Shown: positions 39,701 to 45,926 of the stretch, piece by piece
Layout: each line of letters opens with the position of its first letter
Position numbering within the stretch: the stretch's first letter is position 1
Origin: Alphaproteobacteria bacterium
Lineage (GTDB): Bacteria; Pseudomonadota; Alphaproteobacteria; Micavibrionales; UBA2020
Length of the DNA: 45,926 bases
NCBI GenBank assembly: GCA_004297545.1
Contig: SCTB01000033.1
Span: 1-45,926 of the forward strand
Reading direction: 5' to 3'
Notes under the pieces: model-generated
What the model was told of the DNA's origin: nothing
Database searches by the model: none
What the model saw: the letters and a program-made list of their open reading frames with translations, nothing else
Program-made: the position numbers and the translations under genes

Positions 39701-39877
39701 GACAGGGCGGTTGAAGGTAATGACGATCTGCCGCTCGGAGGCGACGTCCTCGCCCGTCGGCGTCACGCGGATGATGCGCAGGTCTTTTTGTTCGTCCGCC
39801 TTGGCGGAGTCATAGGCCGCATGCGCCTGCCCCCCCGCCATGAAGAGGACTGCAAAAACCAGCAACAAATTCCGCAT
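33776..39877 (-). CDS. Bacterial alpha-2-macroglobulin family protein
   Basis: A 2033-residue periplasmic protein of the YfhM-like bacterial alpha-2-macroglobulin family, which traps proteases. A Sec signal (RNLLLVFAVLFMAGGQAHA) is present, with no lipobox, unlike the E. coli lipoprotein. Many macroglobulin-type beta domains lead to the bait/ANA region (SYWNPSLKTDENGNASVEFEAPDNLTGWR). A thioester motif CWEQ (C1487-Q1490) sits in the alpha-helical thioester domain (DYPYICWEQILTKG), then a receptor-type domain. The C-terminus is a low-complexity Glu/Lys/Pro tail. ATG 39877 is chosen because GGAG precedes it and it opens the signal peptide. Large plus-strand frames opposite it are shadows. Confidence 0.93.
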   Translation of the reverse strand: MRNLLLVFAVLFMAGGQAHAAYDSAKADEQKDLRIIRVTPTGEDVASERQIVITFNRPVVPLGKMERDKSEIPVTIKPEVDCEWRWINTSSLACQLTEKAELQRSTKFDITISPGIKAEDGSTIPEAYNATFITKRADVEYSWFRTWRSPGMPVIRLTFDQPVTKTSVAKSIYLVEADKADSITHLNVTKDNDDNEAPSFLPVPGEKGWLDFGKQEKRKSDDQLVVNYGEEARRIWIVEPEHELPLDTGMVMKLEPGLVSARGPEPSVVKRDVVAFDTYPELAIVGVRCRTNADEEVLVKPGESYGDKKCNPMGAISIAFSAPVQRSQVKKNFAFDPPLGSAKAQDDVWGDFGEEYSHLNSPHTKGRTYDINLPFGLKAAQEYKVTLKDADRGVWDWIKSKFTDMPETDLEDEFARKLMKPVTMTFATDHRKPNFELAHHEAVLEKAIDSEVPFYVNNLDKFSFNYRTVTSEGVKEDEKQETPLNKVQDIQYAVPFGVREALHGKTGALYGHLDTTPFVDKGGEGAYRLFAQVTPYQLHVKLGHFSTLVWVTEMANGNPVKDAKITLYKDALSSLTAPTEIFGTATTDGDGLAELPGTETADPQLELQRGWNDGDPKLFVRVDKGEDIAVMPLNNDFVIDTWRASNENIYPNNKKKYGHIHAWGTTAQGIYRAGDTIQYKFYVRNQDDRTFTVAPKSGYKLEIVDPMDNVAETVDNLVLNDFGAYAGEFKVGKEAPVGWYRFRLIGAFAGPGESNDDEEGEYSEDAGGYVKTGTWYPLRVLVSDFTPVPFHVSSQLNGDLFRAEQEVEAQADAKLHSGGPYTDASVRTTAILDERVFSTKNPLAAGFTFTLPDYNSHGSKQIYQKVEPLDAKGELVTKFKIEKQEFAYGRLTVESAVQDDRGKYVAAQSGADYVGVDRFVGVKSPEWAYEAKKPVNLKYIVVDEKGAPAKDTKVHIDLERMETVAAKVKGAGNAYLTNYTSEWKHAGDCDGTSEADALTCSFTPDQAGSYRAIAKIKDTQGRDHAAGLEFWVTGSEYVLWNNESDVLLPIVPEKTEYHVGDTARYLVKNPYPGAKALVTVERYGIIDKFVKVLDGSTPVIEFPVKADYLPGFYLSVLVVSPRVDKPLEDGQVDLGKPTFRMGYVTVPVKDPYKEMKVEAKADQDVYRPRDKVKVTLHAEPRMKDKSEPIELAIAVLDESVFDLVTGGAANFDPYNGFYTLDGLDLRNYSLLSRLIGRQKFEKKGASQGGDGGSDLKMRDLFKFVSYWNPSLKTDENGNASVEFEAPDNLTGWRILALAATPSDRLGLGQANFKVNRPTEVRAVMPNQVLERDDFRAGFSVMNRTDKSRTLQVTIKASGLIDTAKTPDSYSETVKLEPYKRTTVYMPVHVMAVPETRDEPQGELKFEVRAWDDVDGDGMVHTMPVNKFRSLETAANYGTTTEERVTESIAFPENIFPDIGSVSVVLSPTVIGAVQGAFKYMRDYPYICWEQILTKGVMASHYLNLKQYMPETFVWKDADKQPQAALDIASAFQAPNGGMTYFLAKDDYVDPYLSAYTALAFNWLRHAGYKIPETVENKLHGYLLNMLKNNVMPTFYDEGMSSTIRAVALAALAEHDKITKADLDRYKPHLPQMSLFGKTHFLMATLRVKDSIGMAKDVANDILSHSNQTGGKFIFNEALDDSYLRLLASPLRENCAILDAFVEYGEKKEGEELVGDVPFKLVRTITQTRKNRDHWENTQENMFCMNALVDYSKIYENVKPHMQVTTALNDVRFGDATFVDLRDKQVTFDRPIQAEDVGTKGTVEIDRRGEGRLYYSTRLRYAPRSDFSKPVNSGIELHREYSVEKDGKWVILQNKDKINRGDLVRVDLFLSLPAARNFVAVNDPVPGGLEPVNRELATSSQVDVDKGDFEAAGGSWFFKFSDWRGYNVSRWSFYHQELRHDSVRFYSDYLPPGNYHLSYTAQAIAEGTFTVMPTLAEEMYDPDVYGKDVTGELSVAEKAEAAPEPEKKEPEKTDKTPEAAPESPKDEAPKDNEE

Positions 39878-40002
39878 GTTATGCTCCGGGAAAAGGCCTA
39901 TGTATGAATTGCGAGTGTCCATCATAATGATGAAAAAGCCGTGAACAACTGGCAAAAGCGAAGGACTTGCAATAATTCGCGCAAGGTCCTAAAAGTGAGG
40001 TC

Positions 40003-40290
40003 ATGGAAGATCAGAGAGTCATGACAACAAACAGCCTCAAAGACGTCATTTACGCCGCCTTTACCGAACATCCGCGCCAGGCCGGCGAGACTTATTGGCA
40101 ACATTTTCGCTTCACCATCGGCATGGCTTCGCGCCTTGGCATCATTTCCATCCTCCTTATTGCCCATGGGATCCTGCCCTTTACCCTGACCCATGCCGCC
40201 AGCTACCGCCTGCAAAAGTGCCAGAGAATCCTGGCGGACCGGGCGGCCCGCACCGGGTTCTACGAGATTAGCGACGGCTTCGGTATATAA
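40003..40290 (+). CDS. Small membrane protein, DUF6356-like
   Basis: 95 residues. The N-terminal AAFTEHPRQAGETYWQHFRFTIGMA motif and one hydrophobic span (RLGIISILLIAHGILPFTLT, about 44-63) match the small alphaproteobacterial DUF6356-type family. Function unknown. ATG 40003 has GAGG upstream; an in-frame ATG six codons later is possible. It is transcribed divergently from the alpha-2-macroglobulin gene, with 125 nt between starts. Confidence 0.75.
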   Translation: MEDQRVMTTNSLKDVIYAAFTEHPRQAGETYWQHFRFTIGMASRLGIISILLIAHGILPFTLTHAASYRLQKCQRILADRAARTGFYEISDGFGI

Positions 40291-40451
40291 GTACCATACC
40301 CCTGATTTTTTTACCGGAAAACAGGCATGTTGGCTTGACGGGAATCTCTGTTCATGGTTATTTCATCTGAACATTGACCAGATATTTATGTTAATTGGGC
40401 GTCTGCCCCCCTCAGGCAGGTTAAGTCCCCCTACCCGCTACGGAGAAAACC

Positions 40452-41762
40452 ATGAGCGAACCAGAGAAACAACCTGAGAGGGTTGAGCCGAAAACCGGCA
40501 CGACCGACGACATCAAGCCCATCAAAGACGCCGTGCAGCCCGAGAAAACGGAAAAGCCGGCCCCCGCAGCCGCCAACACCAACGAAAAGACGGTCGAAGA
40601 ACCCACCGTCAACGTAACGCCGATTGACGTCGCGCCCAAAAAAGAACCCGTTGTGACGCTTCCTGTTCCGCCGGTGACGCCCGCTGCGGAAGCGCCTGTC
40701 GCGAATGACAACGCAACAGCTGTCAAGATTACGCCCGCACCGGAAACGGCTGCGGAAGCAACCGCTCCTGAAGCTCCTGCGGCAACCACGGAAGCTGCTC
40801 CCGCCCCCGGCAAAAAGGGCTGGGCAAGAAAAGCATTCAACTTCGCCGTGAAAATGGGCTTCGGCGCCGCGGTTTCCGCGACACTGAAAACCGCTGCCGT
40901 CGTCGGCGCCGGCATCGCAGGCGCCCCCGCCTGGGCGACCATCCTCGTCGCCGGCGTTGCCGTCGGCGTTGGTGCGACGCTGGTCCACAACTACTACGAC
41001 CGCAAGGCGCAGAAAGCCGAAGGCAAGGAACTTTCCAAATACTTCAGCAAGGCGCATGGCAAGGAACTGATCTCGAGGAAGAGCCTCAAGACCTTCGGCA
41101 TCTCGACCGTTGCCGCCGTCGCCGGCTCGATGCTGTTCATGGGCTTCCATGAAGGCATCATCCAGGGCTGGTGGAACAACCTGACCGGCCATGCTCCCGA
41201 CGTAACGCCCGCCGTGGCGCCGCCGGTCGTGGCCCCTGTTGTAGCTCCGCCCGTCGAAGTGGCGCCTGTCGCGCCGCCCGTCGAGGCAGTACAGCCCCCT
41301 GTCGTGGTGGCTCCGGTTGTGCCTTGCGTGACCCCTGTCGAGCAGTTCAATACGCTGATCGACGGCCACCAGGTCTCCGCCCAGGTGACCGACGCCATGC
41401 ACCGCGCGGCTTCCACCAACGCAAGGGTGGCCGCACAGGGCGTGAAGGACCTCGCCTTCTATGCGCACAACGGCTTCGGCGGCGTGCCGAAGAACCCGAA
41501 CGTGGCGGTCGAGCTGTTCAAGCAGGCGACCGATGCCGGCAACGTCCAGGCGAAAGTGGATCTGCTCTACATGCAGCACCACGGCCTCGACGGCATCACC
41601 GCCGACAAGACCGCATCGCTTGGCGCCATGAAGGACATCGCCCACAACGCGCGTGCGGGCGAGTTCGTCAAGGCCTGGGGCGGCGCGGGCAAGTCCATCC
41701 CCTCCGTCAAGTTCGACACCGGCACCATCCTGAAAGGGATGAAGGTCGGCTGCGCGGTCTGA
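40452..41762 (+). CDS. Membrane protein with Sel1-like repeats and Pro/Ala/Glu-rich N-terminus
   Basis: 436 residues. The first 120 are low complexity (Pro, Ala, Glu, Thr). Two hydrophobic helices lie at about 140-180 and 218-240, separated by a basic loop (YYDRKAQKAEGKELSKYF). A Pro/Val-rich spacer follows (VAPPVVAPVVAPPVEV), then a C-terminal domain (about 295-400) with Sel1/TPR-like helical repeats: VKDLAFYAHNGFGGVPKNPN, AVELFKQATDAGNVQAKVDL. The layout suggests a membrane-anchored scaffold with both tails on one side. ATG with GGAG about 10 nt upstream. Single gene with its own strong terminator. I do not recognise a named family. Confidence 0.75.
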   Translation: MSEPEKQPERVEPKTGTTDDIKPIKDAVQPEKTEKPAPAAANTNEKTVEEPTVNVTPIDVAPKKEPVVTLPVPPVTPAAEAPVANDNATAVKITPAPETAAEATAPEAPAATTEAAPAPGKKGWARKAFNFAVKMGFGAAVSATLKTAAVVGAGIAGAPAWATILVAGVAVGVGATLVHNYYDRKAQKAEGKELSKYFSKAHGKELISRKSLKTFGISTVAAVAGSMLFMGFHEGIIQGWWNNLTGHAPDVTPAVAPPVVAPVVAPPVEVAPVAPPVEAVQPPVVVAPVVPCVTPVEQFNTLIDGHQVSAQVTDAMHRAASTNARVAAQGVKDLAFYAHNGFGGVPKNPNVAVELFKQATDAGNVQAKVDLLYMQHHGLDGITADKTASLGAMKDIAHNARAGEFVKAWGGAGKSIPSVKFDTGTILKGMKVGCAV

Positions 41763-41785
41763 TTGGATTGAAATACCGAAAAGAA

Positions 41786-41815
41786 GGCCGGGAGCAATCC
41801 CGGCCTTTCTTTTTT
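41786..41815 (+). terminator. Rho-independent terminator after the Sel1-like gene
   Basis: GGCCGGGA-GCAA-TCCCGGCC stem-loop followed by TTTCTTTTTT. Confidence 0.92.
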
Positions 41816-41841
41816 GATGGCGGAAATTGTAAACTGTACAG

Positions 41842-42426
41842 ATGAAGATCGCAGCCCGGCTCGCAAAAAAACTGAAGACGCCCAGGCAGGTGCAGGCTTA
41901 CCTGAGCCGCCTGCCCTACAACCGCGAGAAGAAAGGCGAAACCCTGTTTTCCGCCGAGGCGGCGCTGCGCCGGGGAAGCCTGCATTGTCTGGAGGCCGCT
42001 CTTGCCGCGGCGGCCATCCTCGAGCATCACGGCTATCCGCCGCTGGTCATGAGTCTTGAGAGCGTCGATGACCTCGACCATGTCATCTATGTTTTTCAGC
42101 AAAAGGGCCGGTGGGGTTCGATCGCCCTGTCGCGCGACCGCGGGCTGTATGGCCGCCCGCCCCGTTACCGCAGCTTGCGCGACCTCGCCTGGAGCTATTT
42201 CGATCCCTATGTCGACAAGTCCGGGCGTATCAACGGTTACGGACTCGCAAATCTCGACGACAGCAAGGCGGACTGGCGCGCGAGCAAGCGGAACGTCTGG
42301 AAGGTGGAGCAATTCCTGATCTACATCAAGCACAAGAAGCTGAAATCATCGAACGCCCGCTATAAAAAACTCCATCGCGCCTACAAGCACCGCGGCGCCA
42401 TGCCGCGCCTGAGCCACTGGTGGTGA
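41842..42426 (+). CDS. Transglutaminase-like cysteine-protease-fold protein
   Basis: 194 residues. LHCLEAALAAAAILEHHGYPPLVMSLESVDDLDHVIYVF has the transglutaminase-like pattern: a Cys at the start of a helix, then DxDH with the His in the next strand. GRWGSIALSRDRGLYGR, LRDLAWSYFDPYVDKSGRINGYG complete a conserved-looking core. The protein is cytosolic and basic. The catalytic triad is plausible (C, H, D) but activity is unproven. It begins 27 nt after the preceding terminator, so a promoter must overlap that region, and it is followed 6 nt later by the pseudouridine synthase gene. Confidence 0.72.
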   Translation: MKIAARLAKKLKTPRQVQAYLSRLPYNREKKGETLFSAEAALRRGSLHCLEAALAAAAILEHHGYPPLVMSLESVDDLDHVIYVFQQKGRWGSIALSRDRGLYGRPPRYRSLRDLAWSYFDPYVDKSGRINGYGLANLDDSKADWRASKRNVWKVEQFLIYIKHKKLKSSNARYKKLHRAYKHRGAMPRLSHWW

Positions 42427-42432
42427 TGTAAG

Positions 42433-43119
42433 ATGGAACTTGACCTTACCACCCGCATCCTCTACCGCGACCAGCTGATGATCGTGCTCGACAAGCCGCC
42501 CGGCATCCCGGTGCATGCGGGGCCGAACGGCGGGCCGTCGCTGGAGGATTATTTCAGCGAACTGAAATTCGACTACAAGGAAACCCCTTGCCTCGCCCAC
42601 AGGCTCGACCGCGATACCAGCGGCTGCCTTATTCTGGGACGCAACGAGCGGGCGCTGAAAAAACTGGGCCAGCTTTTCGAAACGGGTCAGGTCAAAAAGA
42701 CCTACTGGGCGATCGTGGAGGGCCGCCCGCCCGCGGAACAAGGCACCATCGACCTGCCGTTAAAGAAGGTGAAGCTGCCCAAAGGCTGGAGCATGCAGCC
42801 CGCAAAGAAGGGCGAGCCCGATGCGCAGGAGGCCGTGACCGATTACAAAGTCGTCAAGCACCTGCGCAAGGACCGCACCTGGCTGGAACTCAAACCCCGA
42901 ACGGGGCGCACCCACCAGCTGCGCGTGCACCTGAAATCAATCGGCTGTCCCATCGTGGGCGACTGGCTCTACGGCGGCGGCGACAAACGCCCGCCCCAAG
43001 GCGAATTCCCCACCCTGCACCTGCACGCCCGCGCGATCGAGGTGCCGCTCTATCACGACAAGCCTGCCGTCATGGTTTCCGCCGAATTGCCGGAGCATAT
43101 GGTGGAGTTGGTAGATTAA
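42433..43119 (+). CDS. RluA-family pseudouridine synthase
   Basis: 228 residues, catalytic domain only (no S4 domain). Motif HRLDRDTSGCLILG (catalytic D59), TYWAIVEGRP and the C-terminal RTGRTHQLRVHLKSIGCPIVGDWLYGG. It isomerises specific uridines in rRNA or tRNA; the target cannot be told. It lies 6 nt after the transglutaminase-like gene, so the two are probably co-transcribed. The 3' end is followed directly by a large inverted repeat. Confidence 0.92.
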   Translation: MELDLTTRILYRDQLMIVLDKPPGIPVHAGPNGGPSLEDYFSELKFDYKETPCLAHRLDRDTSGCLILGRNERALKKLGQLFETGQVKKTYWAIVEGRPPAEQGTIDLPLKKVKLPKGWSMQPAKKGEPDAQEAVTDYKVVKHLRKDRTWLELKPRTGRTHQLRVHLKSIGCPIVGDWLYGGGDKRPPQGEFPTLHLHARAIEVPLYHDKPAVMVSAELPEHMVELVD

Positions 43120-43123
43120 ATCC

Positions 43124-43300
43124 TTTCCTCCCCTTTGGGGGAGGAAGGGGCCCGTCGCTTTATATGCGCATGCGAAGCATGCGTGCGACGGGAAGGTGGG
43201 GGGTACTCCGTCCAGACAGAGCTTTTGTTGCACGGAGTACCCCCATCTTCCCACGCCTTCGGCGCGGGCCCCTTCTTCCCCCAAAAGGGGAAGAAAAGAG
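43124..43300. repeat. Large imperfect inverted repeat (about 177 bp) with nested hairpins
   Basis: The left arm (TCCTCCCCTTTGGGGGAGG, AAGGGGCCCG, then GTACTCCGT) is matched on the opposite strand by the right arm (CTTCCCCTTTTGGGGGAAG, AAGGGGCCCG, GTACTCCGT), with the centre near 43212-43230. The left arm contains an extra hairpin, CGTCGC...GCGACG, around a GCGCATGC-GAA-GCATGCG core. No coding potential. It looks like a MITE-like or REP/BIME-type element. Confidence 0.8.
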
Positions 43301-43352
43301 TTACGCCGCCGCCTTCTTGTCCGACATATCGCCTTTGAGCGCTTTTGAGTTG
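43301..43352 (-). pseudogene. Remnant of a second iron alcohol dehydrogenase 3' end
   Basis: Minus strand encodes SKALKGDMSDKKAAA followed by TAA. The intact dehydrogenase gene 440 bp away ends SKALKGDLSDKKAAA and TGA. Synonymous differences (AAA/AAG, TCA/TCG) show an old copy. No upstream body remains. Confidence 0.75.
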
Positions 43353-43375
43353 ATCTTAGTCCGACCCCGTTGTTC

Positions 43376-43771
43376 CTAATATTTCGGATGCCCGCCACTA
43401 TATACTGGAGCAAATACCGCCGACGCCAGCCATAGGAGCAGTGCAAAATTTGCACTAAATACCCACCAGGAAAAGAGCTTATTTTTAAATACGTCCGTCC
43501 TTTGACGTTTAATAAAAAAGTGCCATATCGGATAACCGACGTTAATTATCATGCAGATAATCCCGCAAATATAAGAGTAGTCTATCAGCAGTCTGGTCCG
43601 CAGGGGAAGCATCTTCCCGATGTTCTTTAAAAACCCCGTAGTCTCCGGAATAACGAATGCGGTCAGCCAAAAAGGAGCGGACATCCAGAAAACGCAACCC
43701 GCATAATACGCAACAATTAAAATGCCCCTAAAAAACGGCCTGACAATTTTTCCTTTTGGCTCGATGGTCAC
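43376..43771 (-). CDS. Small integral membrane protein, unknown
   Basis: 131 residues with three or four hydrophobic segments (IVAYYAGCVFWMSAPFWLTA; SYICGIICMIINVGYPIWHF; SWWVFSANFALLLWLASAVF). No recognised family. Its codon use is more AT-rich than the neighbours, and it lies between the intact dehydrogenase gene and a remnant of that gene's 3' end, so it may be a later insertion. ATG overlaps the dehydrogenase stop by 4 nt, giving translational coupling. Confidence 0.65.
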   Translation of the reverse strand: MTIEPKGKIVRPFFRGILIVAYYAGCVFWMSAPFWLTAFVIPETTGFLKNIGKMLPLRTRLLIDYSYICGIICMIINVGYPIWHFFIKRQRTDVFKNKLFSWWVFSANFALLLWLASAVFAPVYSGGHPKY

Positions 43772-44973
43772 GCCGCCGCCTTCTTGTCCGACAAATCCCC
43801 CTTCAGCGCCTTCGAGAACACCTCGGCATAATCAGTCGCAGTGAGCGGAATGGGATTGCCGCCGGCGGAGGGGTCGGCCAAGGCCATCTTGCCGATCTCC
43901 TGGATGCGGTCAGAGGGTACGCCGATTTCGGCCAGCGTGTTGGGGATGCCCAGCTGCTTGCGGAAATCCAAGATCCATTTCAGCACGGCGTCGAACCCGG
44001 CGGCGTTATAGCCCTTGCCCGCCAGATGCAGCGTGCGGGAAAGCTGGTCCATCTTCTCTGCCAGCGCGGAGCGGTTGCGCAGCACGACATAGGGCAGCAG
44101 CACCGCGTTCAGCAAACCGTGCGGCTTGTCGTAGGTACCGCCCAGCGGATGCGCCAGCGCATGCACGCCGCCCAAGCCCTTCTGGAACGCCATCGCGCCC
44201 ATCGTCGCCGCGACCATCATGGCCGAGCGTGCTTCGATATCCTTGCCGTCCTTATAGGCGCGCGGCAGGTATTCGGCCACCAGGCGCATGCCCTCAAGCG
44301 CGACGCCGTCCGCCATCGGGTGGAAGCCGGGGGCGCAGAAGGCTTCGAAGCAATGCACGAAAGCATCGATGCCCGTCGCCGCCGTGATATGCGGGGGCAG
44401 GCCGATGGTCAGTTCGGGGTCGGAGATGACGAGCGCGGGGCAAATCTTCGGGTGGAAAATGAGTTTCTTTTCATGCGTATCTTCGTTGACGACGACAGAA
44501 CAACGTCCCACTTCGGAACCGGTGCCCGCCGTCGTCGGCACGGCCACTACGGGGGCCATGCCGGATTCGATCACGCGCAGGTAATTGTCGCCCTCATCCA
44601 CGAAATCCCACAGAGGGCGGATCTGGCCGACCATAAGGGCAATGGCTTTTGCCGCATCAAGGCCGCTGCCGCCGCCAAAGGCAATGACGCCGTCATGCTT
44701 GCCGTACTTGTATGCTATCACGCCGTCTTCGATATTCTTGCCGGTCGGGTTCGGCTTGATATTCGCGAACACGGCTGTTTCCAGCCCCGCGTCCTTGTTG
44801 ATCCTGAGCGTGTTCAGGACGATGGGATTATCCTTCAGGCCCGCGTCGGTAATCAGCAGCGGGCGTTTCATGCCCAGCTTTTTGCAGGCATCCGGCAATT
44901 CCCTGATGCGGCCCGGGCCGAACAGGATGCGGGTGGGATAATTCCAGCTGCCGGTGATGGTTTTGAGGGTCAT
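43768..44973 (-). CDS. Iron-containing alcohol dehydrogenase
   Basis: 401 residues, group III (Fe-dependent) NAD(P)-linked dehydrogenase. Nucleotide-binding GGGSGLDAAKA (100-110) and PTTAGTGSEVG are present. Metal ligands D203 and H207 (GIDAFVHCFEAF), H271 and H285 (GVHALAHPLGGTYDKPHG) are all there, so it should be active. Substrate (short-chain alcohol, lactaldehyde, hydroxybutyrate) not decidable. AAAGGAA precedes the ATG. Its stop overlaps the following membrane-protein gene. Confidence 0.92.
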   Translation of the reverse strand: MTLKTITGSWNYPTRILFGPGRIRELPDACKKLGMKRPLLITDAGLKDNPIVLNTLRINKDAGLETAVFANIKPNPTGKNIEDGVIAYKYGKHDGVIAFGGGSGLDAAKAIALMVGQIRPLWDFVDEGDNYLRVIESGMAPVVAVPTTAGTGSEVGRCSVVVNEDTHEKKLIFHPKICPALVISDPELTIGLPPHITAATGIDAFVHCFEAFCAPGFHPMADGVALEGMRLVAEYLPRAYKDGKDIEARSAMMVAATMGAMAFQKGLGGVHALAHPLGGTYDKPHGLLNAVLLPYVVLRNRSALAEKMDQLSRTLHLAGKGYNAAGFDAVLKWILDFRKQLGIPNTLAEIGVPSDRIQEIGKMALADPSAGGNPIPLTATDYAEVFSKALKGDLSDKKAAA

Positions 44974-45002
44974 GGGCTTGTTCCTTTCAATAAAAGCTGG
45001 TC

Positions 45003-45150
45003 ACCCCCGCGAAGGCGGGGGTCCGGAAGCGCGTCTGCGCGTCATATAACTTAAGGAGCGCCTGCGGCGCAAGATTACTCCCGGATACCCGCCTACGCGA
45101 TGCGGCTGCGCCGTACGCTAACGGGTATGACGAGAATATAAAGGGCGCTA
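45003..45150. repeat. Palindromic repeat cluster between dehydrogenase and aminotransferase genes
   Basis: Hairpin ACCCCCGC-GAAG-GCGGGGGT (45003-45022), related to the units at 33677-33768, followed by a second dyad (TACCCG...CGGGTA, about 45085-45127) with internal GCGGC/GCCGT pairing. No coding potential. It may double as a terminator of the aminotransferase transcript. Confidence 0.65.
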
Positions 45151-45153
45151 TTT

Positions 45154-45926
45154 TCATTTCGAATTCTTCAGATGTTTCTGCAAATCGCCCAGCCGTTCCG
45201 CGGCTGCCTTCAGTGTTTCGGGCTTCTTGCAGAAGCAGAAGCGCACGTAATTTTTGCCCAGTTCCGGACGGCTGAAGAAGCTGGAGCCCGGCACATCGGC
45301 CACGCCGACCTTTTCGATCAGGAATTTCGTGAAGGCAATGTCGCTCTCGAAGCCGAACTTCGAAATATCGGCCAGCACGTAATAGGCCCCTTTCGGCACG
45401 AAGAACGGAATATCTGCCTGCTTCAGCACATCCATGAAAAACGTGCGGCGTTCGTTATACAGCGCCGACAATTGTTCGTAATAGCTGTCCGGGAAGCGCA
45501 GTGCGACAGCCCCTGCCCTTTGCAGCGGCGCGGCCGCGCCGACGGTCAGGAAATCATGCACCTTGCGGATAGCGCCCGTCAGTTCCTTCGACGCCAGCAT
45601 GGTGCCGATGCGCCAGCCCGTGACGCTGTAGGTCTTGGACAAACCGTTGATGGTGACCGTGCGGTCTTCCATGCCCGGCAGCGTCGCAATCGCAATATGC
45701 TTTTCACCGTCGTAGAGGATATGCTCGTAAATCTCGTCGGTGAAGGCGAGAACGTCCCATTTCTGGCACAGGTCCGCGATCAGCTGAAGTTCTTCGCGGT
45801 TGAAGACCTTGCCCGTCGGGTTGTTGGGTGTATTGATGATGATGGCCTTGGTCTTGTTGGTGAAGGCGCGCTTCAGCTCGTCCGGGTCGAAAGTCCAGTG
45901 CGGCGGCTTCAGCGTCACATATTTTG
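45154..45926 (-). CDS. Class I/II aminotransferase (PLP), C-terminal part
   Basis: About 257 residues visible; the 5' end is off the right edge. Typical fold-type I motifs: INTPNNPTGKVF, TDEIYEHILYDG, the PLP-lysine segment GLSKTYSVTGWRIG, and C-terminal KNYVRFCFCKKPETL with the substrate-binding Arg. KYVTLKPPHW and PKGAYYVLADIS resemble the kynurenine/methionine aminotransferase (YbdL-like) branch more than AspC. The GTG near 45918 is an internal valine, not a start. Confidence 0.9.
   Translation of the reverse strand, partial: KYVTLKPPHWTFDPDELKRAFTNKTKAIIINTPNNPTGKVFNREELQLIADLCQKWDVLAFTDEIYEHILYDGEKHIAIATLPGMEDRTVTINGLSKTYSVTGWRIGTMLASKELTGAIRKVHDFLTVGAAAPLQRAGAVALRFPDSYYEQLSALYNERRTFFMDVLKQADIPFFVPKGAYYVLADISKFGFESDIAFTKFLIEKVGVADVPGSSFFSRPELGKNYVRFCFCKKPETLKAAAERLGDLQKHLKNSK

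Noticed and set aside
39878..39955. Upstream extension of the alpha-2-macroglobulin
   Set aside because: ATG 39877 has a GGAG ribosome binding site and opens a clean signal peptide, which the extension would bury.

Overview
The window looks like the chromosome of a GC-rich alphaproteobacterium. The rRNA operon has the order 16S, tRNA-Ile(GAU), tRNA-Ala(UGC), 23S, 5S, tRNA-fMet, which is usual in that class, and the 16S reads as alphaproteobacterial. The protein content (DUF6356-like protein, PBP1C next to an alpha-2-macroglobulin, LysE exporter, XRE fusion protein) fits. A lineage near Micavibrio/Rhodospirillales is possible, but this is an impression and not a tree. There is no transposase, integrase, phage gene or CRISPR array.

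Layout. (1) 1-8.5 kb, minus strand: a tightly coupled cassette transcribed right to left. It encodes a TolC-like outer-membrane lipoprotein, a HlyD-type adaptor, a second adaptor with a GAF-like cytoplasmic head, an M50 zinc protease fused to a HlyD-like domain, and the start of a giant repetitive surface protein that runs off the left edge. It resembles a type I secretion locus, but an M50 membrane protease stands where an ABC ATPase would be expected. (2) 8.7-12.5 kb, minus strand: three poorly known genes. They are a protein with a possible degenerate HD domain, a kinase-like/glycosyltransferase-like fusion, and a free-standing paralogue of its glycosyltransferase part. A remnant of another copy of the first gene's 3' end lies between them. 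(3) 12.6-16.5 kb: inositol-phosphatase family enzyme, GH1 beta-glucosidase, a secreted protein of unknown role, an intact tRNA-fMet, and a tRNA-fMet 3'-half copy with its own promoter and terminator. (4) 16.6-22.1 kb: the rRNA operon with a strong sigma70 promoter. (5) 22.5-25.7 kb, minus strand: URC1, URC4 and uracil phosphoribosyltransferase, the core of the URC uracil-degradation pathway. (6) 26-28.9 kb, plus strand: a translationally coupled response regulator and hybrid histidine kinase. (7) 28.9-31.4 kb, minus strand: a LysE exporter, then an unusual XRE-HTH / CoaB-like / class II aldolase-like fusion coupled to a small conserved protein and preceded by two palindromic operator-like sites. 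(8) 31.5-39.9 kb, minus strand: alpha-2-macroglobulin followed by PBP1C, separated by inverted palindromic repeats. (9) 40-43.1 kb, plus strand: small membrane protein, Sel1-like membrane protein, transglutaminase-like protein, RluA-family pseudouridine synthase. (10) 43.1-45.9 kb: a large inverted repeat, a duplicated 3' tail of an alcohol dehydrogenase gene, a small membrane protein, the iron-dependent alcohol dehydrogenase, and a partial class I/II aminotransferase running off the right edge.

The best candidates for an undescribed system are the ABC-less secretion-like cassette with its giant substrate (1-8.5 kb), the kinase-glycosyltransferase pair (9.8-12.5 kb), and the HTH-CoaB-aldolase fusion (29.6-31.5 kb). 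All functional statements come from motif recognition by eye; no database search was run.
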